A DNA stretch of 26,694 nt from a bacterium (lineage in GTDB: Bacteria; UBP7; UBA6624). The position numbers were made by a program, and so were the translations under genes. Location of the stretch: positions 1 to 26,694 of the forward strand of contig JACNFQ010000057.1 of the NCBI GenBank assembly GCA_014384545.1, written 5' to 3'. The notes under the pieces are model-generated. The model did not search any database. It was not told the origin of the DNA and saw only the letters and a program-made list of their open reading frames with translations. Of the stretch, positions 1 through 6,672 are shown one piece after another. Position 1 is the first letter of the stretch, and every line of letters begins with the position of its first letter.

Positions 1-1
1 T

Positions 2-829
2 GGGCGTGCTCGGCGTCTCTGGAAGTGTGCCAAACTGATCGTGAATAGGTGGGGGGGCAACCTCCCCCAGCAGCCGAAAGACCTTCAATCCCTTCCGGGT
101 ATAGGACCCTACACAGCAGCGGCTGTTGCCTCGTTGGCATTTCAAATCCCCATCGCGGCAGTGGATGGGAACATCACGCGCGTATTAGCGAGGTTCTATC
201 GGTATTCCCATCAAGTAGATACTGCAAAAGGGAAGCAAGAGCTGCAAGCCTTGGCAGACAGATTCCTTGATACTAAGAGACCAGGAGCACATAATGAATC
301 GCTTATGGATTTGGGGGCAACAATCTGTAAACCCAAGTCGCCACACTGTTCATCTTGCCCTCTTTCTTCTTGGTGTCTCTCTTTTCAGGATGGGGACGCC
401 ACTAAGTTCCCCCTTCTTGCCCCCAGAAAACGGCCTCCCCACAGGGATGTTGCCCTCGCCTTCCTCTTGGATAAGAACGACCGTATTCTTCTCGTCCAAC
501 GACCACCTGGAACGATGCTGGAAGGACTTTGGGAGATTCCCGGAGGTAAAGTCAAGAAAGGAGAATCTCTTGAAGAAGCCGCCCAAAGAGAACTGAAGGA
601 AGAGACAGGCATTCAGGCGCGCCCCGTCAAACCCCTTGGGTCGGTACAACACAGGTATACCCACCTCTCTGTCACCTTGCATCTCTTCCAGATGGAATTC
701 GTCTCACAGGAAGAAGAACGTTCCCGAAAGATCGTTTGGTCTGATAGGGAGACCTTATCCCGGCTACCTATCCCAACGGGGACCCGCAAAGCACTTGCTC
801 TGATGGAGCCTAGGATACCCATATGCTGA
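2..829 (+). CDS. mutY: A/G-specific adenine glycosylase MutY (5' end outside window)
   Basis: Base-excision repair glycosylase that removes adenine opposite 8-oxoguanine. The reading frame is open to the left edge (GRARRLWKCAKLIVN matches the MutY region after the GLGYYxRARNL motif), so the gene is cut by the window and the GTG at 41 is not its start. Visible parts in order: the helix-hairpin-helix LPGIGPYTAAAVASLAF, the catalytic-Asp segment VDGNITRVLARFY, the iron-sulfur loop C-X6-C-X2-C-X5-C (CKPKSPHCSSCPLSSWC), and a C-terminal MutT-like domain. That domain carries a complete Nudix signature (G-X5-E-X7-REL-K-EE-TG-I). Most MutY C-terminal domains bind 8-oxoG but have lost these catalytic residues, so a pyrophosphatase activity is possible here. 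The stop overlaps the next start by 7 nt (ATGCTGA), suggesting translational coupling. Confidence 0.96.
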   Translation, partial: GRARRLWKCAKLIVNRWGGNLPQQPKDLQSLPGIGPYTAAAVASLAFQIPIAAVDGNITRVLARFYRYSHQVDTAKGKQELQALADRFLDTKRPGAHNESLMDLGATICKPKSPHCSSCPLSSWCLSFQDGDATKFPLLAPRKRPPHRDVALAFLLDKNDRILLVQRPPGTMLEGLWEIPGGKVKKGESLEEAAQRELKEETGIQARPVKPLGSVQHRYTHLSVTLHLFQMEFVSQEEERSRKIVWSDRETLSRLPIPTGTRKALALMEPRIPIC

Positions 830-1872
830 GAATCTACTTGATGGCGGGAGGTAGGGGAACTCGACTTTGGCCCCTATCCTCTTCGGTTCCTAAGCCCCTC
901 CTACCCCTACTTCCCGAAGGGCGGACCTTTCTAGAGGAAACGGCTGAACGCATCTCGGCACTTGCCCCACCCTCTCAGTGGATTTTAGGAGCGGGAACTG
1001 GAGCGATTGAGGGGCTGGCACATGCTTTACGAAACAAGTGGGATGGGTTTCATTCATTAGAGGAGCCTGGTCCTCGCGATACGGCACCTGCTCTTCTCTA
1101 TCTAGCTGCCACATTGCGAAATGGAGCGTTTGGTGGGTGTGGTGATGATATCGTCCTTGCCGTTCCTGTTGACCAATGGATGGACCGACCCGACGATTGG
1201 GTCTCTGGTGTTCGCAAAGGGGTTCCTTTAGCCGAAGAAGGGTACTTAGTAACACTTGGCATCAAACCGACCCATCCCGTTCCAGGATACGGCTATATCA
1301 AACCTGATAAATCTCTTGGGGATGGTTTTGGTGTACTCTCCTTTCTAGAGAAGCCCGATGTGGACGAAGCTACAACCCTTATTCAGGATGGCTGTCTGTG
1401 GAACAGTGGAACCTTTTTGTTCAAAGCCGAAGACATGGCAAAAGCTGCAAGAGAGATTGCTCCTCGCCTTTGGGAGGGTATCTTGGGTGTTGTGGGTCGT
1501 TCCCACCGTGCCGACAAGCCTGGTGATGCGTTCCTCACCTTACCCAAGACGAGTTTTGATGTCGTCATTGCCCAAAGCCACCCTCAGGTTGCCGTCGTTC
1601 CCTGTAATCCAGGCTGGAGAGATCTGGGCACATGGGAAGCTGTAGCTTCTTTTTGGGAGGAGGGGGGAACAGACCCTCTCGCGAAACAACTCGTTGAGGT
1701 AGATAGCAAAGGAAACCTCGTCCATACCCCAGGAAAGACAGTCGCTTTGGTGGGCGTAGAGAACCTCGTCGTTGTGGAGGGTCCTGAAGGTCTACTGGTC
1801 TGTGCTCGCTCTGCGGCGCAGAGAGTCAAAGAAGCAGTTTCTCGCCTTGAAAAAGGCTCTTCTCCAAAGTAG
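823..1872 (+). CDS. manC: Mannose-1-phosphate guanylyltransferase
   Basis: Cytoplasmic nucleotidyltransferase expected to make GDP-mannose from mannose-1-phosphate and GTP for cell-surface glycans. The N-terminal activation loop is at residues 7-26 (AGGRGTRLWPLSSSVPKPL). Further family landmarks are EEPGPRDTAPALLYLA, the metal-site region VPVDQWM, GYGYIK, FLEKP followed by CLWNSGTFLF, and FDVVIAQ with WRDLGTWEAV near the end. At 349 aa it is the single-domain form, without the fused phosphomannose isomerase domain of long ManC proteins. It begins inside the mutY stop and is presumably cotranscribed with mutY. The substrate is assigned by family similarity; another hexose-1-phosphate is possible but less likely. 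Confidence 0.92.
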   Translation: MLRIYLMAGGRGTRLWPLSSSVPKPLLPLLPEGRTFLEETAERISALAPPSQWILGAGTGAIEGLAHALRNKWDGFHSLEEPGPRDTAPALLYLAATLRNGAFGGCGDDIVLAVPVDQWMDRPDDWVSGVRKGVPLAEEGYLVTLGIKPTHPVPGYGYIKPDKSLGDGFGVLSFLEKPDVDEATTLIQDGCLWNSGTFLFKAEDMAKAAREIAPRLWEGILGVVGRSHRADKPGDAFLTLPKTSFDVVIAQSHPQVAVVPCNPGWRDLGTWEAVASFWEEGGTDPLAKQLVEVDSKGNLVHTPGKTVALVGVENLVVVEGPEGLLVCARSAAQRVKEAVSRLEKGSSPK

Positions 1873-1901
1873 GATTCGCTGGTTTAGGGCATCGGGCACG
1901 C

Positions 1902-1974
1902 GCTCCCGTAGCTCAACTGGCAGAGCGTCGCCCTCCGGAGGCGAAGGCTGCAGGTTCGAATCCTGCCGGGAGTG
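1902..1974 (+). tRNA. tRNA-Arg (anticodon CCG)
   Basis: A complete 73-nt cloverleaf. The acceptor GCTCCCG pairs with CGGGAGT (one G-T pair), the D stem is GCTC/GAGC, the anticodon stem TCGCC/GGCGA has loop CTCCGGA, and the T arm is GCAGG-TTCGAAT-CCTGC. The anticodon at 1935-1937 is CCG and reads CGG. Discriminator G is at 1974 and CCA is not encoded. The ribosome-binding site of the next gene starts 7 nt after the tRNA, so the two may share a transcript. Confidence 0.97.
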
Positions 1975-1980
1975 CCCAAT

Positions 1981-1986
1981 AGGAGG
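1981..1986 (+). promoter_or_regulatory. Shine-Dalgarno site for the 1998 GTG start
   Basis: AGGAGG lies 11 nt before the GTG at 1998 and fixes that start. It is one of few strong Shine-Dalgarno sites in the window, consistent with this gene being translated from a leadered message that includes or follows tRNA-Arg. Confidence 0.75.
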
Positions 1987-1997
1987 ATTTTGACATC

Positions 1998-2930
1998 GTG
2001 AAATGGCTCATACTTGGTGGAACAGGAAAGATCGGTAGCCGGTTGATATCCCGCTTGCTCCAAAGGGGAGAAACTGTTGTTCTTTCTACCCGTTCTGCCC
2101 CTAGGAAAGGGGAATGGAGAAAGGGCGTTTGGACCGTCTTTGCTTGTGATGATGAAGCGTCTCCAGCCTTTATTGAGGCCTTTGGCAATGCAGATATTCT
2201 TGTCAATCTTGCTGGCGAAGAGATCGCTTCCCACCCTTGGACCGAGGAGAGGAAAGAGGAGATTGTCCGTAGCCGTGTTCAGACCACTTCACTCCTCTCT
2301 TTCCTCATGGCTCATGAAGGGGAGAACATACCCAAAGTGTGGTTGAACGCCAGTGCTGTGGGTATCTACGGCTCGGGCGTAGGAACTGCTCATGAGGAGA
2401 CACCCTCGGTCCCCAGTTTCTTATCGGAGACTTGCCAAGCATGGGAGGCTGCTGTGGAATCGCCCGCAGGCGTTCGTACGGCGATTCTCCGCTTTGGAGT
2501 TGTCTTGATGAACGAGGGGGGTGCCTTTCCGAAAATTCAGATTCCTTTCCGCTTTGGGTTTGGTGCCTGGTTGGGTTCAGGCAACCAGTACTTCCCTTGG
2601 GTTCATGTCCACGATGCAGTAGAGGCAATTCTCCAAGTCGCGCGCAATCCCGAAGCAATCGGTGCAATCAATATCGTCGCTCCTGTTGAGGATTCAGCAA
2701 AGTCCTTCGCCCTTGCCCTAAATGACGCTTGGGGTCGTCCCCGCATACAGATGGTTCCCCCATTCAAATGTCGTTGGCTGGGTGGACTTTATCGGGCTAT
2801 GAATGGCGAAAGGAGTGTTTTGGCACTTGAAGGCCGCCCCGTCTCTGCTGAAAAACTCCTTGGTCTGGGCTATCGATTCCAATACCCCAAAGCGATAGAC
2901 GCATGTTCCGCTTTGCTCGCTTCTACTTAG
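1998..2930 (+). CDS. TIGR01777-family NAD(P)-binding epimerase/SDR protein
   Basis: Extended short-chain dehydrogenase related to E. coli YfcH. The N-terminal Rossmann motif is GGTGKIGSRL. Family hallmarks follow: ILVNLAGEEI, W(T)EERKEEIVRSRVQTT, NASAVGIYG, VRTAILRFGVVL, PWVHVHDAVEAI and INIVAP, with a conserved C-terminal segment (RWLGG...ALEGRPVSAEKLLGLGY). The substrate of this family is not established. Its 310 aa is usual for the family. The GTG start is chosen because of AGGAGG at 1981-1986, and it follows tRNA-Arg closely. Its last 8 nt overlap the convergent crcB end. Confidence 0.9.
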   Translation: MKWLILGGTGKIGSRLISRLLQRGETVVLSTRSAPRKGEWRKGVWTVFACDDEASPAFIEAFGNADILVNLAGEEIASHPWTEERKEEIVRSRVQTTSLLSFLMAHEGENIPKVWLNASAVGIYGSGVGTAHEETPSVPSFLSETCQAWEAAVESPAGVRTAILRFGVVLMNEGGAFPKIQIPFRFGFGAWLGSGNQYFPWVHVHDAVEAILQVARNPEAIGAINIVAPVEDSAKSFALALNDAWGRPRIQMVPPFKCRWLGGLYRAMNGERSVLALEGRPVSAEKLLGLGYRFQYPKAIDACSALLAST

Positions 2931-3276
2931 AGAAGACTCCCGCAAGGAAAAGACCACCTTTTGCCAAGGCGAGTCCTGCCCCTACAGACAGAAATGTGTA
3001 AACCCAACCAGCAAGGAGGGGATCGCGTCCTGCACCCACCCCCTCTAGGGTCATTGCACTGAAAGTCGTCAGCCCCCCCAAGAATCCGGTCAGAATAAAG
3101 AGTGCTGGTAGCCCACTTTTTTGGGACAAAGTCGGATAAACAAACCCTACCAAGAGTGCCCCCAATAGGTTGACAGGTAGGGTAGATCGCATCCCAAACC
3201 CCAGCCACAACGCGACACCATACCTGACCGAAGCACCCAAGGCACCCCCAATTGCAACCGCAAACCATTCAGCCAT
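2923..3276 (-). CDS. crcB: Fluoride ion channel CrcB/FluC
   Basis: Small four-helix membrane protein that exports fluoride as a dual-topology dimer. Characteristic segments are GGALGASVRYG at the N-terminus, LPVNLLGALLVGF with the conserved Asn, and GFLGGLTTFSAMTLEG containing the Phe-box TTFS. The final hydrophobic helix ends in GLFLAGVFSK. The start at 3276 (MAEWFAVAIGG) gives 117 aa, the normal family length; longer upstream in-frame starts would run into the divergent gene at 3299. A TATCAT box lies 9 nt upstream on this strand. I see no fluoride riboswitch in the 22-nt divergent spacer, and no second crcB copy in the window. Confidence 0.93.
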   Translation of the reverse strand: MAEWFAVAIGGALGASVRYGVALWLGFGMRSTLPVNLLGALLVGFVYPTLSQKSGLPALFILTGFLGGLTTFSAMTLEGVGAGRDPLLAGWVYTFLSVGAGLALAKGGLFLAGVFSK

Positions 3277-3298
3277 ATGTGTGGGATGATAACCCCCC

Positions 3299-4348
3299 AT
3301 GGTTCGCATCGGTATCATTGGCTTGCCCCAAGCAGGCAAATCCACCCTCTTTGATCTCTTCAGGAGAGGCGGTTCAGAACGAACAGGACGTCATGGCGAA
3401 AGGATGGCGATGGCTCACGTTGGTGATCCTCGACTAGAGGGATTAGAGGGCGTCTACAACCCCAAGAAGACGACCCATGTCCAGATTGAAGTCGTAGATC
3501 CACCCCTAGGTGGCACCACTTCGTTTTCGTCCCGAGAAACGGGGCGGATGAGAGACCTTCCCGGTTTGCTCGTTGTCGTTAGAGCGTTCCTGAACCCTGC
3601 CCTGCCTCACCCACTAGGACGAATTGACCCCCTTGGGGATTTGTCCCACTTGGTTCAGGAGGCTGCCTTCCAAGATTTAGCCCAAGTTGAAGGGGCATTA
3701 GAGAGGATTCAGGGCGAATTGGCGAAGGGTCTCAAAGACCGCTTACCCGTTGCCCATGCTCTTGAACGATTACACCCTACCCTTTCAGAAGGTTGTTTTC
3801 CTTCTTTGTCCGAAGAGGATGAAGTTCTATTGGCTTCTTTCGGTCTTCTAACCCTAAAACCCTGGCTGGTAATCTTCAATCTTGATGAAGGGGACTTGGG
3901 GGCAGGTGAAGCGTTCCTTTCAGAGGTTCAGGCAGAGTGGCCTGGAATAACATCCTGTGCTGGGAGTATCGCCGTGGAGGGAGAGATACAGGAGTTAGAT
4001 GCAGAAGACCGAAGGGCTTTCTTAGAGGACTTGGGTTTGGCTGAACCCTTACGAGACCGTCTCCTACGAGAAGTGATTCACTCTTTAGGCAAACAGGTCT
4101 TCTATACGGGGGGGCCCACCGAAGTAAGGGCTTGGTTGGTGCCTCAAGGAGCAACAGCCCAAGAAGCGGCAGGTGCTATCCACGCCGACTTGGCTCGGAC
4201 TTTCGTCCGTGCCGAACGGTTCCCCGTAGATGACTTGATTCGATTGGGTAGTGAGAAAGCGGTCAAGGACGCTGGATCTTGGAGCTTGTTGGGTCGAGAA
4301 GCCGTGATAGGGAGTAGAGACTGCCTCCTTATTCGTCACACAGGGTAA
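3299..4348 (+). CDS. Divergent YchF/Obg-like P-loop NTPase
   Basis: The P-loop GLPQAGKST is at residues 8-16. The segment VGDPRLEGLEGVYNPKK matches the YchF region PDPRLDKLAEIVKPKK. The C-terminus has the TGS/DUF933 pattern of YchF (GPTEVRAWLVPQG, AAGAIHADLARTFVRAERF, LIRLGSEKAVKDAG). It differs from true YchF in three ways: the DIAGLVKGASKGEGLGNKFL switch-II segment is replaced by VDPPLGGTTSFSSRETG, the switch-I TIEPN motif is absent, and the guanine/adenine-recognition motif is NLDEGD. It is probably a paralogue with altered nucleotide switching, though ribosome association is possible. TGATAA lies 6 nt upstream of ATG, a weak match to the leaderless box seen at other genes here. Confidence 0.82.
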   Translation: MVRIGIIGLPQAGKSTLFDLFRRGGSERTGRHGERMAMAHVGDPRLEGLEGVYNPKKTTHVQIEVVDPPLGGTTSFSSRETGRMRDLPGLLVVVRAFLNPALPHPLGRIDPLGDLSHLVQEAAFQDLAQVEGALERIQGELAKGLKDRLPVAHALERLHPTLSEGCFPSLSEEDEVLLASFGLLTLKPWLVIFNLDEGDLGAGEAFLSEVQAEWPGITSCAGSIAVEGEIQELDAEDRRAFLEDLGLAEPLRDRLLREVIHSLGKQVFYTGGPTEVRAWLVPQGATAQEAAGAIHADLARTFVRAERFPVDDLIRLGSEKAVKDAGSWSLLGREAVIGSRDCLLIRHTG

Positions 4349-4870
4349 CTACCCCTCCCAACGCGCTTCGCCATCTCCCCCATTGGCGCGGGCAAGAACG
4401 AAGAGATAATCAGAAAGTCTGTTCAAATACTGTCCGCCCAGCACATTCGATGCCCCCTCTGGTAGTTCCCAAAATGCCCGTTCTGCTCTGCGGACAATCG
4501 CTCGTGCCAAATGGAGTGCGGCAGCCTGAGGAGGTCCACCCGGCAGAACGAAGTTCTGGAGAGGTGGCAGGTCCTTGTCAGCAAGGATGAGGTCCGCCTC
4601 CAATCTTGAGAGCATTTTCGGGATTAGGCGTTCTTCGCTTCCGGGAGTAGACAAATCGGCACCTAGAGCAAATAGATCTTCTTGGATTCGTTTGAGGCTC
4701 TCGATAGGTTCTGCTCCCAGAGAGATAGCCAAACCGAGAGCGCTATTCGCCTCGTCCACCTCTCCATAAGAGCGGACTCGTGGGGAGTTCTTAGGCGTTC
4801 GACTCCCGTCACCCAATCCTGTTTCGCCCCCGTCTCCTGTTTTGGTTGAAATGCGTGGCAACTTCTCCAT
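4349..4870 (-). CDS. Cob(I)alamin adenosyltransferase, PduO type
   Basis: Transfers the adenosyl group of ATP to cob(I)alamin, making coenzyme B12. The ATP-binding N-terminus STKTGDGGETGLGDGSR and RVRSYGEVDEANSALG are canonical. FVLPGGPPQAAALHLARAIVRRAER and YLNRLSDYLFVLAR near the C-terminus hold the residues typical of the trimeric PduO fold. Its 173 aa is normal. It is the last gene of a leftward operon and starts 9 nt past the proline dehydrogenase stop. A TAGAGT box 6 nt before the ATG also suggests its own leaderless transcript. No B12-dependent enzyme is encoded in the window. Confidence 0.94.
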   Translation of the reverse strand: MEKLPRISTKTGDGGETGLGDGSRTPKNSPRVRSYGEVDEANSALGLAISLGAEPIESLKRIQEDLFALGADLSTPGSEERLIPKMLSRLEADLILADKDLPPLQNFVLPGGPPQAAALHLARAIVRRAERAFWELPEGASNVLGGQYLNRLSDYLFVLARANGGDGEARWEG

Positions 4871-4876
4871 ACCGCT

Positions 4877-4882
4877 ACTCTA
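4877..4882 (-). promoter_or_regulatory. Putative -10 box (TAGAGT), leaderless arrangement
   Basis: On the minus strand TAGAGT is followed by exactly 6 nt and the ATG of the adenosyltransferase gene. It overlaps the stop codon of proline dehydrogenase, so it could add an internal promoter to the operon. It matches the TANNNT-N6-start pattern seen at several other genes here. Confidence 0.45.
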
Positions 4883-5803
4883 CTTTCCCAAGACCGCCCT
4901 CAAAAAGAACAGGAGGTTGGCAGGGCGTTCAGCCAATCGTCTCATGAAATATGGGTACCATTGAGGTCCAAAAGGAATGTAAACCCGTACACGATATCCA
5001 TCGTCACGAAGTCTCTCTTGGAGGGGGCGATTGATACCATGGAGCATCTGAAACTCAAATCCCTCCCTTCCCCTCCCCTTCTCTTTGGCTTCTTTCAAGA
5101 TGGAGGTGGCAAGGATGGGGTCGTGGGTTGCAAATTCAGGATACCCCCCCTCATCAATCCCCTTGCCCAACATTCTCTTAGCTAGGGTCAGATAGGCCTT
5201 CCTAATCGGCAGTAGCCCTTGGAACGCCACTTCTGGTCTTTCGTCATACGCCCCTTTACATAGTCGGACGCGTACCCCCTTAGGTATCAACGCGTCCAAA
5301 TCTTGGACCGACCGGTGCAAATACGCTTGGAGCACAATCCCCAAACCCAGCCCCTCCGTCCTCAGCGCAGAAAAAACACCTACCGTTTTATCCACAGTAT
5401 CGCTCTTTTCCATATCTACAGTAAGTGCAACACCTACCCTTATCGCTTCATCTAGGAGAGACGCTAGGTTCTCCTTGAACAAATCCGAAGAGACCGCCAG
5501 TCCTATCTGTGTCGGTTTGAGGCTAACGGTAGCCTGCTCCAACTCGGCTGCTGCCTGAATCACCTCTAGGGTTCCCCTTCTAGAAGCAGAAGCCATCTCC
5601 TCGTCTCCGCTCTCCCCCAGCAGATCTAGACAGGTAAGGAATCCTTCTTTAGAGAGCCTCTTGGCAACCCTGACGGCATCGGCTAGATGGTCTCCAGCAA
5701 TAAACCTTGAAACGACATGTCGAGAGAGAGGAAATCCCCTGACAAATCTCTCCATCTGTTCCGATCTCCCCCACCGAATCAGGAGATTGCGCAAGAGCGT
5801 CAA
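4880..5803 (-). CDS. Proline dehydrogenase (monofunctional, FAD)
   Basis: Oxidises proline to pyrroline-5-carboxylate with FAD and passes electrons to the quinone pool. Beta/alpha-barrel landmarks are RVRLCKGAYDE, FATHDP, FEFQMLHGI and the terminal YIPFG..WYPYFMRRLAERPANL, which holds the substrate-binding arginines. The P5C dehydrogenase half of bifunctional PutA is absent. Of several in-frame TTG codons, the one at 5803 is preferred: it forms a TTGA overlap with the stop at 5802-5800 of the upstream reading frame, has a G-rich stretch just before it, and gives 307 aa starting MTLLRNLL, normal for the family. A longer start at 5818 is the alternative. The premature TGA in the upstream gene would weaken translational coupling to this gene. 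Confidence 0.93.
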   Translation of the reverse strand: MTLLRNLLIRWGRSEQMERFVRGFPLSRHVVSRFIAGDHLADAVRVAKRLSKEGFLTCLDLLGESGDEEMASASRRGTLEVIQAAAELEQATVSLKPTQIGLAVSSDLFKENLASLLDEAIRVGVALTVDMEKSDTVDKTVGVFSALRTEGLGLGIVLQAYLHRSVQDLDALIPKGVRVRLCKGAYDERPEVAFQGLLPIRKAYLTLAKRMLGKGIDEGGYPEFATHDPILATSILKEAKEKGRGREGFEFQMLHGINRPLQERLRDDGYRVRVYIPFGPQWYPYFMRRLAERPANLLFFLRAVLGK

Positions 5804-5943
5804 TGACCCCACCCCCAAGAGAGTGCTATGCGGGTTTCTAGATCTCCATTATCCCGTTCCACATCCCGTAATACTTCTAGTTCCCACCACCTATCTCCAG
5901 TAGGTGCCCTCAACCAGAATCCCACAGATGTCTTGCGCTCTTC
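5800..5943 (-). pseudogene. C-terminal continuation of the 5944-6537 gene beyond an in-frame TGA
   Basis: Directly after the TGA at 5946-5944 the same frame stays open for 47 codons to a TGA at 5802-5800. The translation begins EERKTSVGFWLRAPTGD and ends with RIALSWGWGH. It shows the alternating polar/aromatic pattern of transmembrane beta strands, like the upstream part. Its stop overlaps the proline dehydrogenase start as TTGA, the same junction type used by other genes here, so 5800 looks like the original gene end. Reading the TGA as an amino acid gives a protein of about 245 aa. Confidence 0.65.
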
Positions 5944-6537
5944 TCAACTCGTTTGGAATGTTGCGAGATGCTCTACGCGCACCCCAGCTGGATAATCGGA
6001 AGGTTTCCAGAGGTCTAAGCCTGCTCGCCATAGATGGTCTAATTCGCCATCTTGTGTTCCTTCATAAGCCAAACCCGCTCCCCAGTTCAAAGGACCCGTA
6101 AAAAGAGCACCATCCCATGAGCCACCTACACGCGTGAACAACCCCCACGACATCTTATCCTGCCGTCTCAATGGCAACCCAAAGACGACCCCCCAATCCA
6201 TCCCTCCCACATCTCCATTGGGCGCCTCAAATCGTGAACGATAACCGAATTGAATCGGCATCCCCACCCCACCCTTGTCAGGACTATCTTTGCCCTGTAA
6301 GAATCCCCCCCCAATGGACCAAGCCGCATTTCCCTCCAATGGAAACGCCACGCTCCCTTCCCACAACACCGCCTTATCTCCGTCGTCCCTACCCAAAGAG
6401 AGTTCTGCCCGCCAAGATCCTTGGGACAGCGTCGGGTTGCTAGGCGTCCATCGGCTTCCCTCAGTACCCAAGAATGGGGAGGGAGCAACTGCCAAGAGGA
6501 AGAAGAGGAAGAGAAGGGGGAAGGGGAGGATGCGCAT
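5944..6537 (-). CDS. Exported beta-barrel-like protein, apparently truncated by in-frame TGA
   Basis: A hypothetical protein with a clear signal peptide (MRILPFPLLFLFFLLAVAPSPF). It is rich in Gly, Trp and alternating hydrophobic residues (LWEGSVAFPL, AWSIGGGFL, MPIQFGYRSRF, MDWGVVFGLPL, SWGLFTRVGGSW, LNWGAGLAYEG), which suggests an outer-membrane beta-barrel of unknown role. No named family is recognised. The ATG at 6537 is supported by TAGAAT exactly 6 nt upstream. The stop TGA at 5946-5944 cuts an otherwise continuous frame that runs on for 47 codons to 5800. The cause could be a nonsense mutation, a base-call error or read-through. It heads the operon with proline dehydrogenase and the adenosyltransferase. 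Confidence 0.75.
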   Translation of the reverse strand: MRILPFPLLFLFFLLAVAPSPFLGTEGSRWTPSNPTLSQGSWRAELSLGRDDGDKAVLWEGSVAFPLEGNAAWSIGGGFLQGKDSPDKGGVGMPIQFGYRSRFEAPNGDVGGMDWGVVFGLPLRRQDKMSWGLFTRVGGSWDGALFTGPLNWGAGLAYEGTQDGELDHLWRAGLDLWKPSDYPAGVRVEHLATFQTS

Positions 6538-6543
6538 AGAGGG

Positions 6544-6549
6544 ATTCTA
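6544..6549 (-). promoter_or_regulatory. -10 box TAGAAT, leaderless start for the barrel-like gene
   Basis: TAGAAT on the minus strand is followed by CCCTCT and the ATG at 6537. The spacing is identical to that before hisS, the 576-aa gene and the CpxP-like gene. No Shine-Dalgarno site is present. The box sits on one arm of a 30-nt hairpin (6546-6575). Confidence 0.65.
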
Positions 6550-6575
6550 GACTCGGGCATTCGCCCCAGTCTAGA
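6546..6575. other. Strong inverted repeat (TCTAGACT arms)
   Basis: TCTAGACT...AGTCTAGA arms extend inward as GGGC/GCCC around a 4-nt loop: 12 pairs with one C-C mismatch. It overlaps the predicted -10 box of the leftward gene. This makes it a candidate operator or a boundary hairpin for the repeat-rich spacer; a terminator is less likely because there is no T-run. Confidence 0.6.
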
Positions 6576-6672
6576 TGTCACGCTCCCCTCCCGACGTGCA
6601 ATCCCCACAACCTATGGTTACTCCCACCCTTCAAGTTGTCCAAGGGTGGGATACCAAGGGCTTCGCCCTTTT
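6576..6672. other. Gene-free spacer with two hairpins
   Basis: No gene is supported here. Two inverted repeats stand out: CCCACCCTT/AAGGGTGGG at 6623-6650 (9 bp, 10-nt loop) and AAGGGC/GCCCTT at 6656-6670 (6 bp, 3-nt loop, followed by TT). They lead directly into the 85-bp tandem repeat and look like part of an intergenic repeat family. Confidence 0.5.

Noticed and set aside
5888-5946. Selenocysteine decoding of the in-frame TGA, prompted by the CACCTA/TAGGTG hairpin downstream of it
   Set aside because: The hairpin is short, starts 37 nt downstream and lacks the typical bacterial SECIS apical loop, and the protein context (QTS-TGA-EERK) is not a redox site.
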